Positions 55,367 to 62,539 of a DNA stretch of 62,539 nt are shown piece by piece. The translations under genes and the position numbers were made by a program. Location of the stretch: NCBI GenBank assembly GCA_937891735.1, contig CALAGR010000199.1:1-62539 (forward strand). The letters run 5' to 3'. Every line of letters begins with the position of its first letter. Positions within the stretch are counted from its first letter, which is position 1. Under the pieces are notes generated by a model. That model did no database searches, was not told the DNA's origin, and worked only from the letters and a program-made list of their open reading frames with translations. The DNA is from an uncultured Pseudomonadota bacterium (GTDB taxonomy: Bacteria; Myxococcota_A; UBA796; UBA9615).

Positions 55367-58300
55367 ACGAGCTCCCCAGGACCTTCGGTCGCTACGAGCT
55401 GACCTCGCTGCTCGGCCAGGGCGGCATGGGCAAGGTCTACCGGGCCACGCTCACCGGGCCCTCGGGCTTCCGCAAGGAGGTGGCCCTCAAGGTCATCAAG
55501 GCCCAGGACAGCGCCGACCGTGAGGCCGCGCTGGAGGGGTTCGTGCGTGAGGCCCGGGTGTGCGGCCTGCTGCGGCATCCGAACGTGGTGGACGTGTACG
55601 ACTTCGGCGTCACGGATGACCAGCCCTGGATCGCCATGGAGCTGGTGGACGGCTGGCCCCTCGACGACATCCTGCGGGACCATCCGAACCTGCCGCCCAC
55701 CGTGGTGCTGGACGCGGCCATCCAGATCATCGACGGCCTGGTGCACGCCCACGAGCTGGCGGTGCAGGGCCGGCCCGTCGCCCTGGTGCATCGGGACCTG
55801 AAGCCCGCCAACGTGCTCGTGACCCGGCAGGGCGGGGTCAAGGTCATGGACTTCGGTCTGGCCCGGGCCACCGAGGGGGAGGACGCGCTGACCCGCAGCG
55901 GGGTGGTGCGGGGCACGCCGGCCTACATGTCCCCGGAGCAGGCCTCCGGCGAGGACCTGGACCCGCGCTCGGACCTGTTCTCCTTCGGGATCGTGCTGTA
56001 CGAGCTCGCGGTGGGGGAGCGACCGTTCCTGCGCCCGAGCGTCATCGCCCTGATCATGGCGCTGGTGTCGGTGGAGGACGCGCTGGCGGATCCTGCCTTC
56101 CTCGCCCGACCGGACGCAGAGGTGGCGGGCATCGGCGCCATCCTGCACCGCTGCCTGCGTCGGGAGCCGGCCAACCGGTACGACCGGGCCCGGGACCTCG
56201 CCGCCGACCTCCGGGCGCTGCTGCGGGTGCAGCCTGCCGGGCCGAGCCTGCGCTCCTGGGTGGACGCGACCCTGCTCGGCAACGCCCCAGCGGCCGTGGC
56301 CGAGCTGGGCTCGATGCAGATCACCGCCGTCGGAGCCACCGCGGGGCAGGCCACGGGCTTCGCCGGGACCGGGTCCCAGGGCCTCGTGGTGCGGACGAAT
56401 CTGGGCAGCGAGGGCAGCTCGTTCATCGGGCGGGAGGCGGACCTGGAGCAGCTGCGGGCCCTCACCGACGGCTCCCGGCTGGTCTGTGTCGTGGGGTCCG
56501 GCGGCACCGGCAAGACCCGGCTGGTGCGCCACTTCGCGCGGCAGGGCATGGAGCCCTGGCTGGCCGCCGGCGGGATCTGGTTCTGCGACCTGGCGGGAGC
56601 GAGGGACCTCACAGGGGTGCTGGAGGCCATCGCAGAGCCGCTGGGGGTGCCCATGGGAGACGCCCGGGGCGATCAGGCGGCCGTGGACCAGGTGGGCTTC
56701 GCCATCGCCGGACGGGGCCGCGTGCTGCTCGTGCTGGACAACGTCGAGCAGGTGCTGGAGCCGACGCGTCGTGCCCTGGAGCGCTGGATGGAGTTCGCCT
56801 CGGAGGCGCTGTTCCTCGTGACCTCCCGGGAGCGGCTGCGGGCGACGGGAGAGGTGATCCTGGAGCTGGGACCCCTGACGGAGCCCGAGGCGGTGCAGCT
56901 GTTTCGGGAGCGGGCGCGGGCGGTCCGGCCCGACTTCGCGATCACCCCCGGGGTCGCGCCGTTCATCTCCCGGATCGTGCGCCAGCTCGACGGGATCCCC
57001 CTGGCGGTGGAGCTTGCGGCGGCGCGGGTGACCGTGCTCACCCCCGAGCAGATCCTGGAGCGGCTGTCCGAGCGCTTCAAGCTGCTGCGGGGCAAGGGGC
57101 AGAAGGGGGATCGGCAGGCGACCCTGCAGGCGACCATCGAGTGGTCCTGGAACCTGCTCGAGCCGGCGGAGCAGGCCGCGCTGGCCCAGTGCTCGGTGTT
57201 CCGGGGCACCTTCGACCTGGAGTCCGTCGAGGAGATCCTGGAGCTGGACGACGGGGACCTGTGGGCGTTGGACGCCATCGAGATCCTGCGGGACAAGTCG
57301 CTGATCCGGGCGGAGCAGGTGCGCGAGCTGGGCGGAGCGATCCGGTTTCGGCTGTACGAGAGCATTCGGGTCTTTGCCGCGTCCCAGCTGGAGGGGGCCG
57401 CCCGGTCCGCCGCGGAGCAGCGTCACGCCCAGTACTTCCTGGCGTGGGGGGAGCGACAGCTCGAGCGCCTCGACGGGCGGGAGGGGCGTCGGGCCCGCCG
57501 CCAGCTGCTTTGGGAGCTCGACAACCTCAACGCCATCTGTGACCGCTACCTGGACCGGGGGCCCGAGTGGTCGGCCCGGGCCGTGCTCGTCATGGCGCCG
57601 GTGCTGCGCCTCATCGGGCCCCTGGACGGGCACGTGGATCTGCTCGAGCGCACGGTGTCGGCGGCGGACGCGGCCCACGAGCGGGTGCATGCCGTGGTGC
57701 GCGCCCAGCTGCATCAGGCCCGGGGGCACATGCGTCGGGTCCGGGCGCGGTTCGACGACGCACAGACCGACCTGGACCAGGCGCTGGGGTTGGCCGAGGC
57801 CTCCGCGGACCGGCGGCTGGCGGGGCTGGTGCTGGAGGACCTGGCCTGGCTCGCGCTGGACCGGGGCCACATCGGGCGGGCCAACGAGATCGCGGGGGAG
57901 CTGCGCGGCATCGCCGACGCGGTGGGCGACCGACGCCTGCAGGCCGGGGCGCTCTTCGTCCTGGGGCGCGCGCTGTCGTTCGATCCGGACCAGTTCGACC
58001 GCTCCCGCGAGCTCCTGGTGCGGGCGTTGCGTGCCCACGAAGAGCTGGGGCTGCTGCCCCAGTGCGCCACGATCCTGCAGACGCTCGCGATCGCGGCCGC
58101 CCAGACGATGCAGCACGGAAGGGCGACGGAGCTCTTCGAGCAGGCCCTTGAGCTGCATCGGGATCTGGGCAACCGGCGCGGTCAGGCCGCGGTGACCGGA
58201 AACCTCGGGCTGCTGGCCATGCAGGTGGGGCGCACCGAGGACGCCGAGCGGCTGTTCGCGCGCTGTCTTCGCATGCAGCGGCGGCTGGGGGATCGCCGGG

Positions 58301-58905
58301 CGGTGGGGATCTTCCAGATGAACCGGGGGGTGTGCCGCGCGCTGGTGGGTCGGGAGGCGGAGGCCGTCACCGATCTGCAGGAGAGCGTCGTCCTGCTGGA
58401 GCGCTACGCGTCGCCGTACTACCACGGTGCCGGCTGGCGCACCCTCGGCGCGGTGCTGCAGCTGCAGGAGCGCTGGGAGGACGCGCAGCAGGCCCTTGGG
58501 CGTGCCCAGGAGCTCTTCGCCGCCGACGAGAGCGGGTGGATGCAGGCCACGGGGCACGGGACGATGGCCACGCTGCTGGCGGACCGCGACGAGGTGGTGG
58601 AGGCGGATGTCCTGCTGAGCCGCTGCGACGCGGCGATCAAGGACCCCTCGGGGGCGGCCTTCGCGTCGATCTGCCGGGGGCACCTGGAGCTCGCCCAGGC
58701 CCGCGTCTATCGGGAGGCCGGCGACACCGACGGCGCGGACGAGCTGATCGCGGGGGCCGCGGCGCGGCTTCGCTGGCGTGGTCACGGGCCCGGGTCCCCC
58801 CAGGTCGAGGGTCCGCAGGAGGCGACCAACCGGCTGGCGTGCGCGGCGCTGGAGCGGGCCCTGCGCCGGACCGGCGGCGCGCCCTTGACAGCTCAGGGGG
58901 CTTGA
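55348..58905 (+). CDS. Ser/Thr protein kinase fused to STAND ATPase and TPRs
   Basis: A 1185-residue regulator. Residues about 15-285 are a Hanks-type kinase: Gly loop LLGQGGMGKVY, K48 in VALK, H148-R149-D150, D168 in MDFGLA, and GTPAYMSPEQ. Residues about 360-690 are a STAND/NB-ARC-like ATPase: SFIGREADLEQL, P-loop GSGGTGKT (K389), Walker B VLLVLDNVEQ, and QLDGIPLAVELAAARV. The rest is TPRs to the end. The start is GTG 55348 with AGGAG 5 bases upstream, overlapping the esterase gene by 19 bases. No transmembrane helix is visible. Such proteins couple ligand sensing by TPR/STAND modules to phosphorylation. Confidence 0.9.
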   Translation: MRTGGVDELPRTFGRYELTSLLGQGGMGKVYRATLTGPSGFRKEVALKVIKAQDSADREAALEGFVREARVCGLLRHPNVVDVYDFGVTDDQPWIAMELVDGWPLDDILRDHPNLPPTVVLDAAIQIIDGLVHAHELAVQGRPVALVHRDLKPANVLVTRQGGVKVMDFGLARATEGEDALTRSGVVRGTPAYMSPEQASGEDLDPRSDLFSFGIVLYELAVGERPFLRPSVIALIMALVSVEDALADPAFLARPDAEVAGIGAILHRCLRREPANRYDRARDLAADLRALLRVQPAGPSLRSWVDATLLGNAPAAVAELGSMQITAVGATAGQATGFAGTGSQGLVVRTNLGSEGSSFIGREADLEQLRALTDGSRLVCVVGSGGTGKTRLVRHFARQGMEPWLAAGGIWFCDLAGARDLTGVLEAIAEPLGVPMGDARGDQAAVDQVGFAIAGRGRVLLVLDNVEQVLEPTRRALERWMEFASEALFLVTSRERLRATGEVILELGPLTEPEAVQLFRERARAVRPDFAITPGVAPFISRIVRQLDGIPLAVELAAARVTVLTPEQILERLSERFKLLRGKGQKGDRQATLQATIEWSWNLLEPAEQAALAQCSVFRGTFDLESVEEILELDDGDLWALDAIEILRDKSLIRAEQVRELGGAIRFRLYESIRVFAASQLEGAARSAAEQRHAQYFLAWGERQLERLDGREGRRARRQLLWELDNLNAICDRYLDRGPEWSARAVLVMAPVLRLIGPLDGHVDLLERTVSAADAAHERVHAVVRAQLHQARGHMRRVRARFDDAQTDLDQALGLAEASADRRLAGLVLEDLAWLALDRGHIGRANEIAGELRGIADAVGDRRLQAGALFVLGRALSFDPDQFDRSRELLVRALRAHEELGLLPQCATILQTLAIAAAQTMQHGRATELFEQALELHRDLGNRRGQAAVTGNLGLLAMQVGRTEDAERLFARCLRMQRRLGDRRAVGIFQMNRGVCRALVGREAEAVTDLQESVVLLERYASPYYHGAGWRTLGAVLQLQERWEDAQQALGRAQELFAADESGWMQATGHGTMATLLADRDEVVEADVLLSRCDAAIKDPSGAAFASICRGHLELAQARVYREAGDTDGADELIAGAAARLRWRGHGPGSPQVEGPQEATNRLACAALERALRRTGGAPLTAQGA

Positions 58906-58913
58906 ACAACAGT
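58885..58913 (+). promoter_or_regulatory. Promoter driving the cobalamin riboswitch
   Basis: A perfect TTGACA (58885-58890), a 17-base spacer, then AACAGT (58908-58913), which keeps A2, A4 and T6 of the -10 consensus. It overlaps the end of the kinase gene. Transcription would start near 58920, a few bases before the first paired strand of the riboswitch, which supports its use. Confidence 0.6.
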
Positions 58914-58924
58914 CCGCTCCTGTT

Positions 58925-59066
58925 CGTCCGCGGACTCGGGAAAGCCGGTGAAAACCCGGCACGGGGCCGCCACCGTGATCGGTCATGCCTCACCACACGC
59001 CACTGGGATCGTCCTGGGAAGGCGGTGGGGATTAGGGCCGTCAGTCGGGAGATCCGACCGCGGACG
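58925..59066 (+). ncRNA. Cobalamin (B12) riboswitch
   Basis: A complete cobalamin aptamer. Stem P1 is a perfect 9-bp pair, CGTCCGCGG (58925-58933) with CCGCGGACG (59058-59066). Conserved blocks follow in order: GCCGGTGAAAACCCGGC (58944-58960), CCGCCACCGTGA (58967-58978), CACTGGGATCGTCCTGGGAA then GGCGGTGG (about 59001-59028), and the B12 box AGTCGGGAGATCCGACC (about 59043-59059). Downstream, GATTCC/GGAATC and CGCTCG/CGAGCG hairpins (about 59077-59124) could form the expression platform. The target is the lipoprotein at 59162, not a known B12 gene. Confidence 0.93.
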
Positions 59067-59161
59067 AGATGTCGACGATTCCCGGCACCGGAATCCCGTC
59101 CGCTCGTTCCTCCTGGCCCGAGCGCGTGATCCAGTGCCCTCCACACCGAGAGGGTCACTCC

Positions 59162-60202
59162 ATGAACCGCAACGCACTGCTCCTCGCCCTGATGGGCCTC
59201 CTCCTGTTCCCCCTGCCGGGTTGCCCCAGCGGGGACGACGACGACTCGGCCGACGACGACGACACGACGGCTGACGACGACGACACGACGGCCGACGACG
59301 ACGACACGACGGCCGACGACGACGACACGACGGCCGACGACGACGACACGACGGCCGACGATGACGACACGACTGGCGACGACGACGACACGACGGCTGA
59401 CGACGACGACTCGGCGGGTGACGACGACGACACGACCGGCGACGACGACGACACGACCGGTGACGACGACGACTCGGCGGGCGACGACGACGACAGCGCC
59501 GCTGGCGTGGTCCCGCTGCCCGTGTTCGGCATCTGGGACGACACGGCGGGCTTCCACGCCGTCACCGACCACGCGTGGCTGCTCTGGTCGAGCTGGGGCA
59601 CGTCGCGGTTCGACATCACCCAGAGCGACGCCGCGGGGGGCTGGCTGGTCGCCAAGAACGCCGCGTCCAACCAGTACGACCCGGGCCTGTGGAGCAAGTT
59701 CGAGTGGTTCGAGGCGACCGGGCAGCTGTACTACTGCCAGACGGCCTACAACGCCGCGTCCGAGGGCGCGGCCGTGTCCGCGGTCCCGGCGGACCAGAGC
59801 AACCTCAACGGCGGCTGCGGCGGCTTCGCCTGGTCCACGTTGGACACCACCGCGGCGGCCATCGAGATCGGCGGCGTGAACGTGGACGAGTGGGCCACCG
59901 AGCACACCATCACGGACTACGCCTGGACCCAGACGTCCAGCTTCGGCAGCTCGATCTACAACATCACGCAGTTCGACAACGCCGGGAACTGGGTCATCGC
60001 CCAGAACGACGCCAGCAACTCGCTCAACCCCAGCCTCTGGAGCCGGCTCGACTGGACCTGGTACATGGACGCCTGGTACGTGTGCCAGACCGTGTACGGC
60101 GCCGCCACCGAGCAGTCGGCCCTGGATACGCCCGCCGCGGACTCCACGGATCCGACGACCGGCGGGTGCGGCGGCTTCACCTGGTCCCTGTTGACCCCCT
60201 GA
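59162..60202 (+). CDS. Putative B12-regulated Asp-repeat lipoprotein with duplicated unknown domain
   Basis: A 346-residue lipoprotein (lipobox PLPGC, C21). Residues 24-114 are thirteen tetra-Asp heptads. Residues about 117-225 and 226-346 are two copies of a domain I do not recognise. Shared landmarks are ITQ-x-D-x-AG-x-W, LWS followed by an aromatic stretch, Y-x-CQT-x-Y-x-A-A-x-E, and GGCGGF-x-WS-x-L. Each copy has two Cys, probably a disulfide. A GAGGG site precedes ATG 59162. The cobalamin riboswitch ends 95 bases upstream, so B12 probably represses it. A role in corrinoid or cobalt capture at the cell surface is a guess from this control. Confidence 0.85.
   Translation: MNRNALLLALMGLLLFPLPGCPSGDDDDSADDDDTTADDDDTTADDDDTTADDDDTTADDDDTTADDDDTTGDDDDTTADDDDSAGDDDDTTGDDDDTTGDDDDSAGDDDDSAAGVVPLPVFGIWDDTAGFHAVTDHAWLLWSSWGTSRFDITQSDAAGGWLVAKNAASNQYDPGLWSKFEWFEATGQLYYCQTAYNAASEGAAVSAVPADQSNLNGGCGGFAWSTLDTTAAAIEIGGVNVDEWATEHTITDYAWTQTSSFGSSIYNITQFDNAGNWVIAQNDASNSLNPSLWSRLDWTWYMDAWYVCQTVYGAATEQSALDTPAADSTDPTTGGCGGFTWSLLTP
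59231..59503 (+). repeat. 21-bp in-frame tandem repeat encoding tetra-Asp heptads
   Basis: Thirteen units of 21 bases encode DDDD followed by T-T-A, T-T-G, S-A-G or S-A-A. Four consecutive units are identical or nearly so at the DNA level (GACGACGACGACACGACGGC), and later units have drifted. The array is a multiple of three, so copy-number change would keep the frame. Confidence 0.95.
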
Positions 60203-60206
60203 CGCC

Positions 60207-60224
60207 CAGCGTCCCCGGGCGCTG
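60207..60224 (+). terminator. Small hairpin after the B12-regulated gene
   Basis: CAGCG-TCCCCGGG-CGCTG, a 5-bp stem, lies just after the stop codon and 30 bases before the ATP-grasp gene. It is weak and may not stop transcription into that gene. Confidence 0.3.
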
Positions 60225-60254
60225 ACGGCACGAGGCTGGCAGAGTCCGGGGGCG

Positions 60255-61646
60255 ATGCCCGACGCCGCGTACTACCGTCAGCTCGTGGAGTCCGTCATCC
60301 AGGGCCGGCCCTGGGTGGTGGCCATGGATGTCCTGGTGCCTGCCGCGCTCATGGCGGAGCAGCTGTTGGAGCTCGGCGCCTCCCGGGTGTTTGCCATCGG
60401 GGCAGCCCGGGGGGCGGGTGCGCTTCCGGACCCGGAGCAGGTCCCCCAGCTCGCCCTGGACAACCGCGGCGACGACCTCATGGCCGCCATCCGCTCGGGG
60501 CAGGAGCTGCTGGCCGACCTGCCTGCCCACGCGGTGGCTGCGCTCGATCAGTTCGATCCACACGGGGTCGCGAAGGTGATCGGCGCGATGTTCTCCGACG
60601 GGCGCCCGGTGGCGGGGAGGCGCATGTACGGGGCGCGGCCGGCGTCCTGGCAGGCCCTCGAAGACAAGGTGCGAATCGACGCCTTCTGGGACGCCGCGGG
60701 AGTGACCAGGGCCCCGTCAAAGACGGCCTGGCCAACCCGTGCGTCCCTCGCCGCGGCGGCGTTCCTCCTGGATCGGGGCGCGGGGACGGTCTGGAGCGGC
60801 GACGACAAGGAGGGCTTCAACGGCGCCGCCTGGGGCGTGCGGTGGGTGCGCACGGACGAACAGGCTGCCGACGCCGCCGCGTTCTTCGCCGCGCACTGCG
60901 ACGCGGTCCGGGTGATGCCGTTCCTCGAGGGGATCCCGTGCAGCATCCACGGCATCGTGCTGCCGGATGGGGTGCTGGCCGTGCGTCCGTGCGAGATGGT
61001 GGTGCTTCGGCGTCCTGGCGCGGCGCGCTTTCACTACGCCCAGGCGGCCACCTTCTGGGACCCGCCGCCCGCGGACCGGGAAGCCATGCGGGCGCTCGCC
61101 CGGCGGGTGGGCGCGGCGCTGGCGCAGTCGGTGGGCTACCGCGGCGTGTTCACGATCGACGGGGTGCTGACGGCCGATGGCTTCCTGCCCACGGAGCTCA
61201 ACCCCCGGTTCGGGGCGGCCCTGATGATCCTGTGCCGGGGGCTCCCGGAGCTGCCGATGTACCTGCTGCACCTGGCCATGGCCGAGGGCGAAGACCTGCC
61301 TTGGCGCGGCGAGGACCTGGAGCGCTTGCTGGTGCGCAGCGGCGACGCGGAGCGCCGAGGGGGCGGCGCGGCCATGCTGGGCAAGAAGATCGACCAAGAC
61401 GTGCTGCGCGGTCTGGTCTGCGGGCCCGAGGGCTGGCGCTTCGCGGTGGACGACGAGCCCACGGACGCGATCTTCAGCCTGGGTCCGGGCCCGGTGGGGG
61501 GCTACGCGAGGGTGGTGCTCGATCCCGAGCGCACGCCGCGGGGCCCGTCCGCCGCTCCACGGATCCGCGATGCCCTGGAGTTCGTGGACCGGGCGATGGA
61601 GCTCGGCATCGGTCGCCTCGAGCCGGCGGTGGACGTGCGCCGCTGA
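60255..61646 (+). CDS. ATP-grasp domain protein
   Basis: A 463-residue protein with an ATP-grasp fold, probably forming an amide, peptide or similar bond. The fold is indicated by VRVMPFLEGIPCSIHGIVLP (nucleotide-binding strand region), GYRGVFTIDGVLTADGFLPT, and the metal-binding TELNPRFGAALMI with Glu and Asn. The N-terminal 110 residues look like a Rossmann-type preATP-grasp domain (WVVAMDVLVPAALMAEQLLE). The substrate is unknown. It may share the B12-controlled transcript because only 52 bases and a weak hairpin separate it from the lipoprotein. Confidence 0.75.
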   Translation: MPDAAYYRQLVESVIQGRPWVVAMDVLVPAALMAEQLLELGASRVFAIGAARGAGALPDPEQVPQLALDNRGDDLMAAIRSGQELLADLPAHAVAALDQFDPHGVAKVIGAMFSDGRPVAGRRMYGARPASWQALEDKVRIDAFWDAAGVTRAPSKTAWPTRASLAAAAFLLDRGAGTVWSGDDKEGFNGAAWGVRWVRTDEQAADAAAFFAAHCDAVRVMPFLEGIPCSIHGIVLPDGVLAVRPCEMVVLRRPGAARFHYAQAATFWDPPPADREAMRALARRVGAALAQSVGYRGVFTIDGVLTADGFLPTELNPRFGAALMILCRGLPELPMYLLHLAMAEGEDLPWRGEDLERLLVRSGDAERRGGGAAMLGKKIDQDVLRGLVCGPEGWRFAVDDEPTDAIFSLGPGPVGGYARVVLDPERTPRGPSAAPRIRDALEFVDRAMELGIGRLEPAVDVRR

Positions 61647-61670
61647 CCGGATCCGCGCCCTGCCTCAGAC

Positions 61671-62539
61671 TCAGGGGCTGGATGCCCGGCCCTGCCAGAG
61701 CGTGACCTCCGGGGCGGCGCCCTCCGCCGGGACGTGCGCGATCTGGGTCAGCGTCCAGCGGGCCTCTGCAAAGGTCCGCAGGGCCACCGCTTCGTCCGCG
61801 CCGCCGGGTCGGTCCGCGCGGGACATGGTCAGCACCTGGACGTCGGGTCGTGCGGACAGCGCAGCGGTCAGGGCCGGCAACCGGAACCAGGGCACCACAG
61901 GTCCGGGCGGCACGAGCAGGAGCTCGCGGGCGTCGTTGGTGCACAGGAGCGGATCGCCGGTGAGCCCCTCGGCTACGGCCTGCATGCGGATCTGCTGGGC
62001 GCGCTGCAGGGCGGCGTGGGGGACCTGCAGGCCCAGGGCCCCCACCAGCAGCGCAGCGCCCCCCAGCCACGCCAGCGGCCGCACGGCACGGCGGGGCAAC
62101 CCTGTCGACGCCGCCTCCAGCAGGTGGGCGTAGCCCGGCAGGAGCACCACCGTGGCCGGCAGGAAGAACCGGAGCCCCACCACCAGGGCACCGCCCCCCA
62201 GCCCGGTGTAGCGGTGCTCGAACGCGCCGAACAGCAGCAGGCTCGACACGAGCACGGCAGTGGCCTCGGTCCGCAGCGGTCCGGCCCGGCGCGGGCTGAG
62301 CAGCAGACCCGGATACAGCAGCAGCAGCCACAGCGCGTAGGCCGGCAGGTTGCGGGGCAGGAACGCGAGGTCCAGGCCCGCCGTGGTGGGCGGCAGGAGC
62401 GCGCCGTGCAGCCACAGCGACGTCCCGATCACCCCCAGCACCCCGGGAGCGAGCCCCGCCAGCAGGGCCGGCGTGCGGCGCTGTGCCCGCGCGCGGTCGG
62501 TCCAGAGCGCGGCCAGCACCAGCGCGAGCACGAGGCCGC
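61671..62539 (-). CDS. Multi-pass membrane protein, C-terminal part (partial)
   Basis: The C-terminal 289 or so residues of a polytopic membrane protein that continues past the right edge. At least five hydrophobic segments are visible (for example NLPAYALWLLLLYPGLLL and FFLPATVVLLPGYAHLL), followed by a soluble domain of about 110 residues (DPLLCTNDARELLLVPPGP). The layout, with long hydrophobic loops and a periplasmic tail, is like GT-C glycosyltransferases or their accessory proteins. This is a loose resemblance only. Confidence 0.6.
   Translation of the reverse strand, partial: GLVLALVLAALWTDRARAQRRTPALLAGLAPGVLGVIGTSLWLHGALLPPTTAGLDLAFLPRNLPAYALWLLLLYPGLLLSPRRAGPLRTEATAVLVSSLLLFGAFEHRYTGLGGGALVVGLRFFLPATVVLLPGYAHLLEAASTGLPRRAVRPLAWLGGAALLVGALGLQVPHAALQRAQQIRMQAVAEGLTGDPLLCTNDARELLLVPPGPVVPWFRLPALTAALSARPDVQVLTMSRADRPGGADEAVALRTFAEARWTLTQIAHVPAEGAAPEVTLWQGRASSP

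Noticed and set aside
59231-59503. Regular 21-bp repeats as a possible CRISPR-like array
   Set aside because: The units are contiguous with no spacers, lie in frame in a coding gene, and encode Asp heptads.
53640-59503. Tetra-Asp runs as enteropeptidase-type cleavage sites
   Set aside because: No Lys or Arg follows the runs (Ser, Ala, Thr or Asp do), so the DDDDK pattern is absent.

Overview
The window is about 62.5 kb of GC-rich DNA with tightly packed genes. It looks like a deltaproteobacterial, Myxococcota-like chromosome. The evidence is a complete pilMNOPQ type IV pilus operon, a minor-pilin/PilY1 operon, a fused shikimate kinase/dehydroquinate synthase, Tol genes, Omp85/TamB genes, a Myxococcus-type Cys-rich repeat, and two giant proteins ending in a MYXO-CTERM-like tail (Gly-Cys-Asp-Cys, hydrophobic segment, four Arg). 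No integrase, transposase, phage gene or CRISPR array was seen. Assignments are from reading the sequence only; no database search was run.

Layout. 1-571: 5' part of a GT4 glycosyltransferase (minus), running off the left edge. 600-8931: NtrC-type sigma-54 activator, TPR lipoprotein, then fimT-like, pilV, pilW, pilX and pilY1 genes, several sharing ATGA start/stop overlaps. 8928-12038: a minus-strand polytopic protein with a spermidine-synthase-like methyltransferase fold and TPRs. 12285-17565: pilM, pilN, pilO, pilP, pilQ. 17592-25128: aroKB fusion, a lipoprotein, a TPR protein, aroQ, accB, accC and an acidic TPR protein. 25184-25258: tRNA-Gly(CCC). 25352-32662: tamB- and tamA-like envelope genes. 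32669-36988 (minus): tolQ, tolR, a TonB/TolA-like gene, tolB and a Ppx/GppA phosphatase; no pal is seen in this stretch. 37048-40752: EcsC-family gene, a hypothetical protein, tdk and a lipoprotein hydrolase.

The most unusual part is 40.9-60.2 kb. Two giant surface proteins (1750 and 1489 aa) share a homologous PKD/Ig/FnIII-like stalk and C-terminal tail but have different N-terminal heads, one of them NIDO-like. Two paralogous thioredoxin-fold lipoproteins with WCGPC motifs flank dusA. Then come an esterase lipoprotein, a Ser/Thr kinase-STAND ATPase-TPR regulator, and a complete cobalamin riboswitch with its own promoter. The riboswitch lies directly upstream of a lipoprotein with thirteen tetra-Asp repeats and two copies of an unrecognised Cys-containing domain.

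Across this region runs of four or five Asp sit next to the anchoring Cys: just after the lipidated Cys in N-terminal lipoproteins and just before the Cys of the C-terminal sorting tail. Pilus and periplasmic lipoproteins elsewhere in the window lack such runs. This resembles the acidic lipoprotein export signal of Bacteroidetes and is proposed here as a surface-display signal or anchor spacer. The window ends with an ATP-grasp protein and a partial membrane protein.
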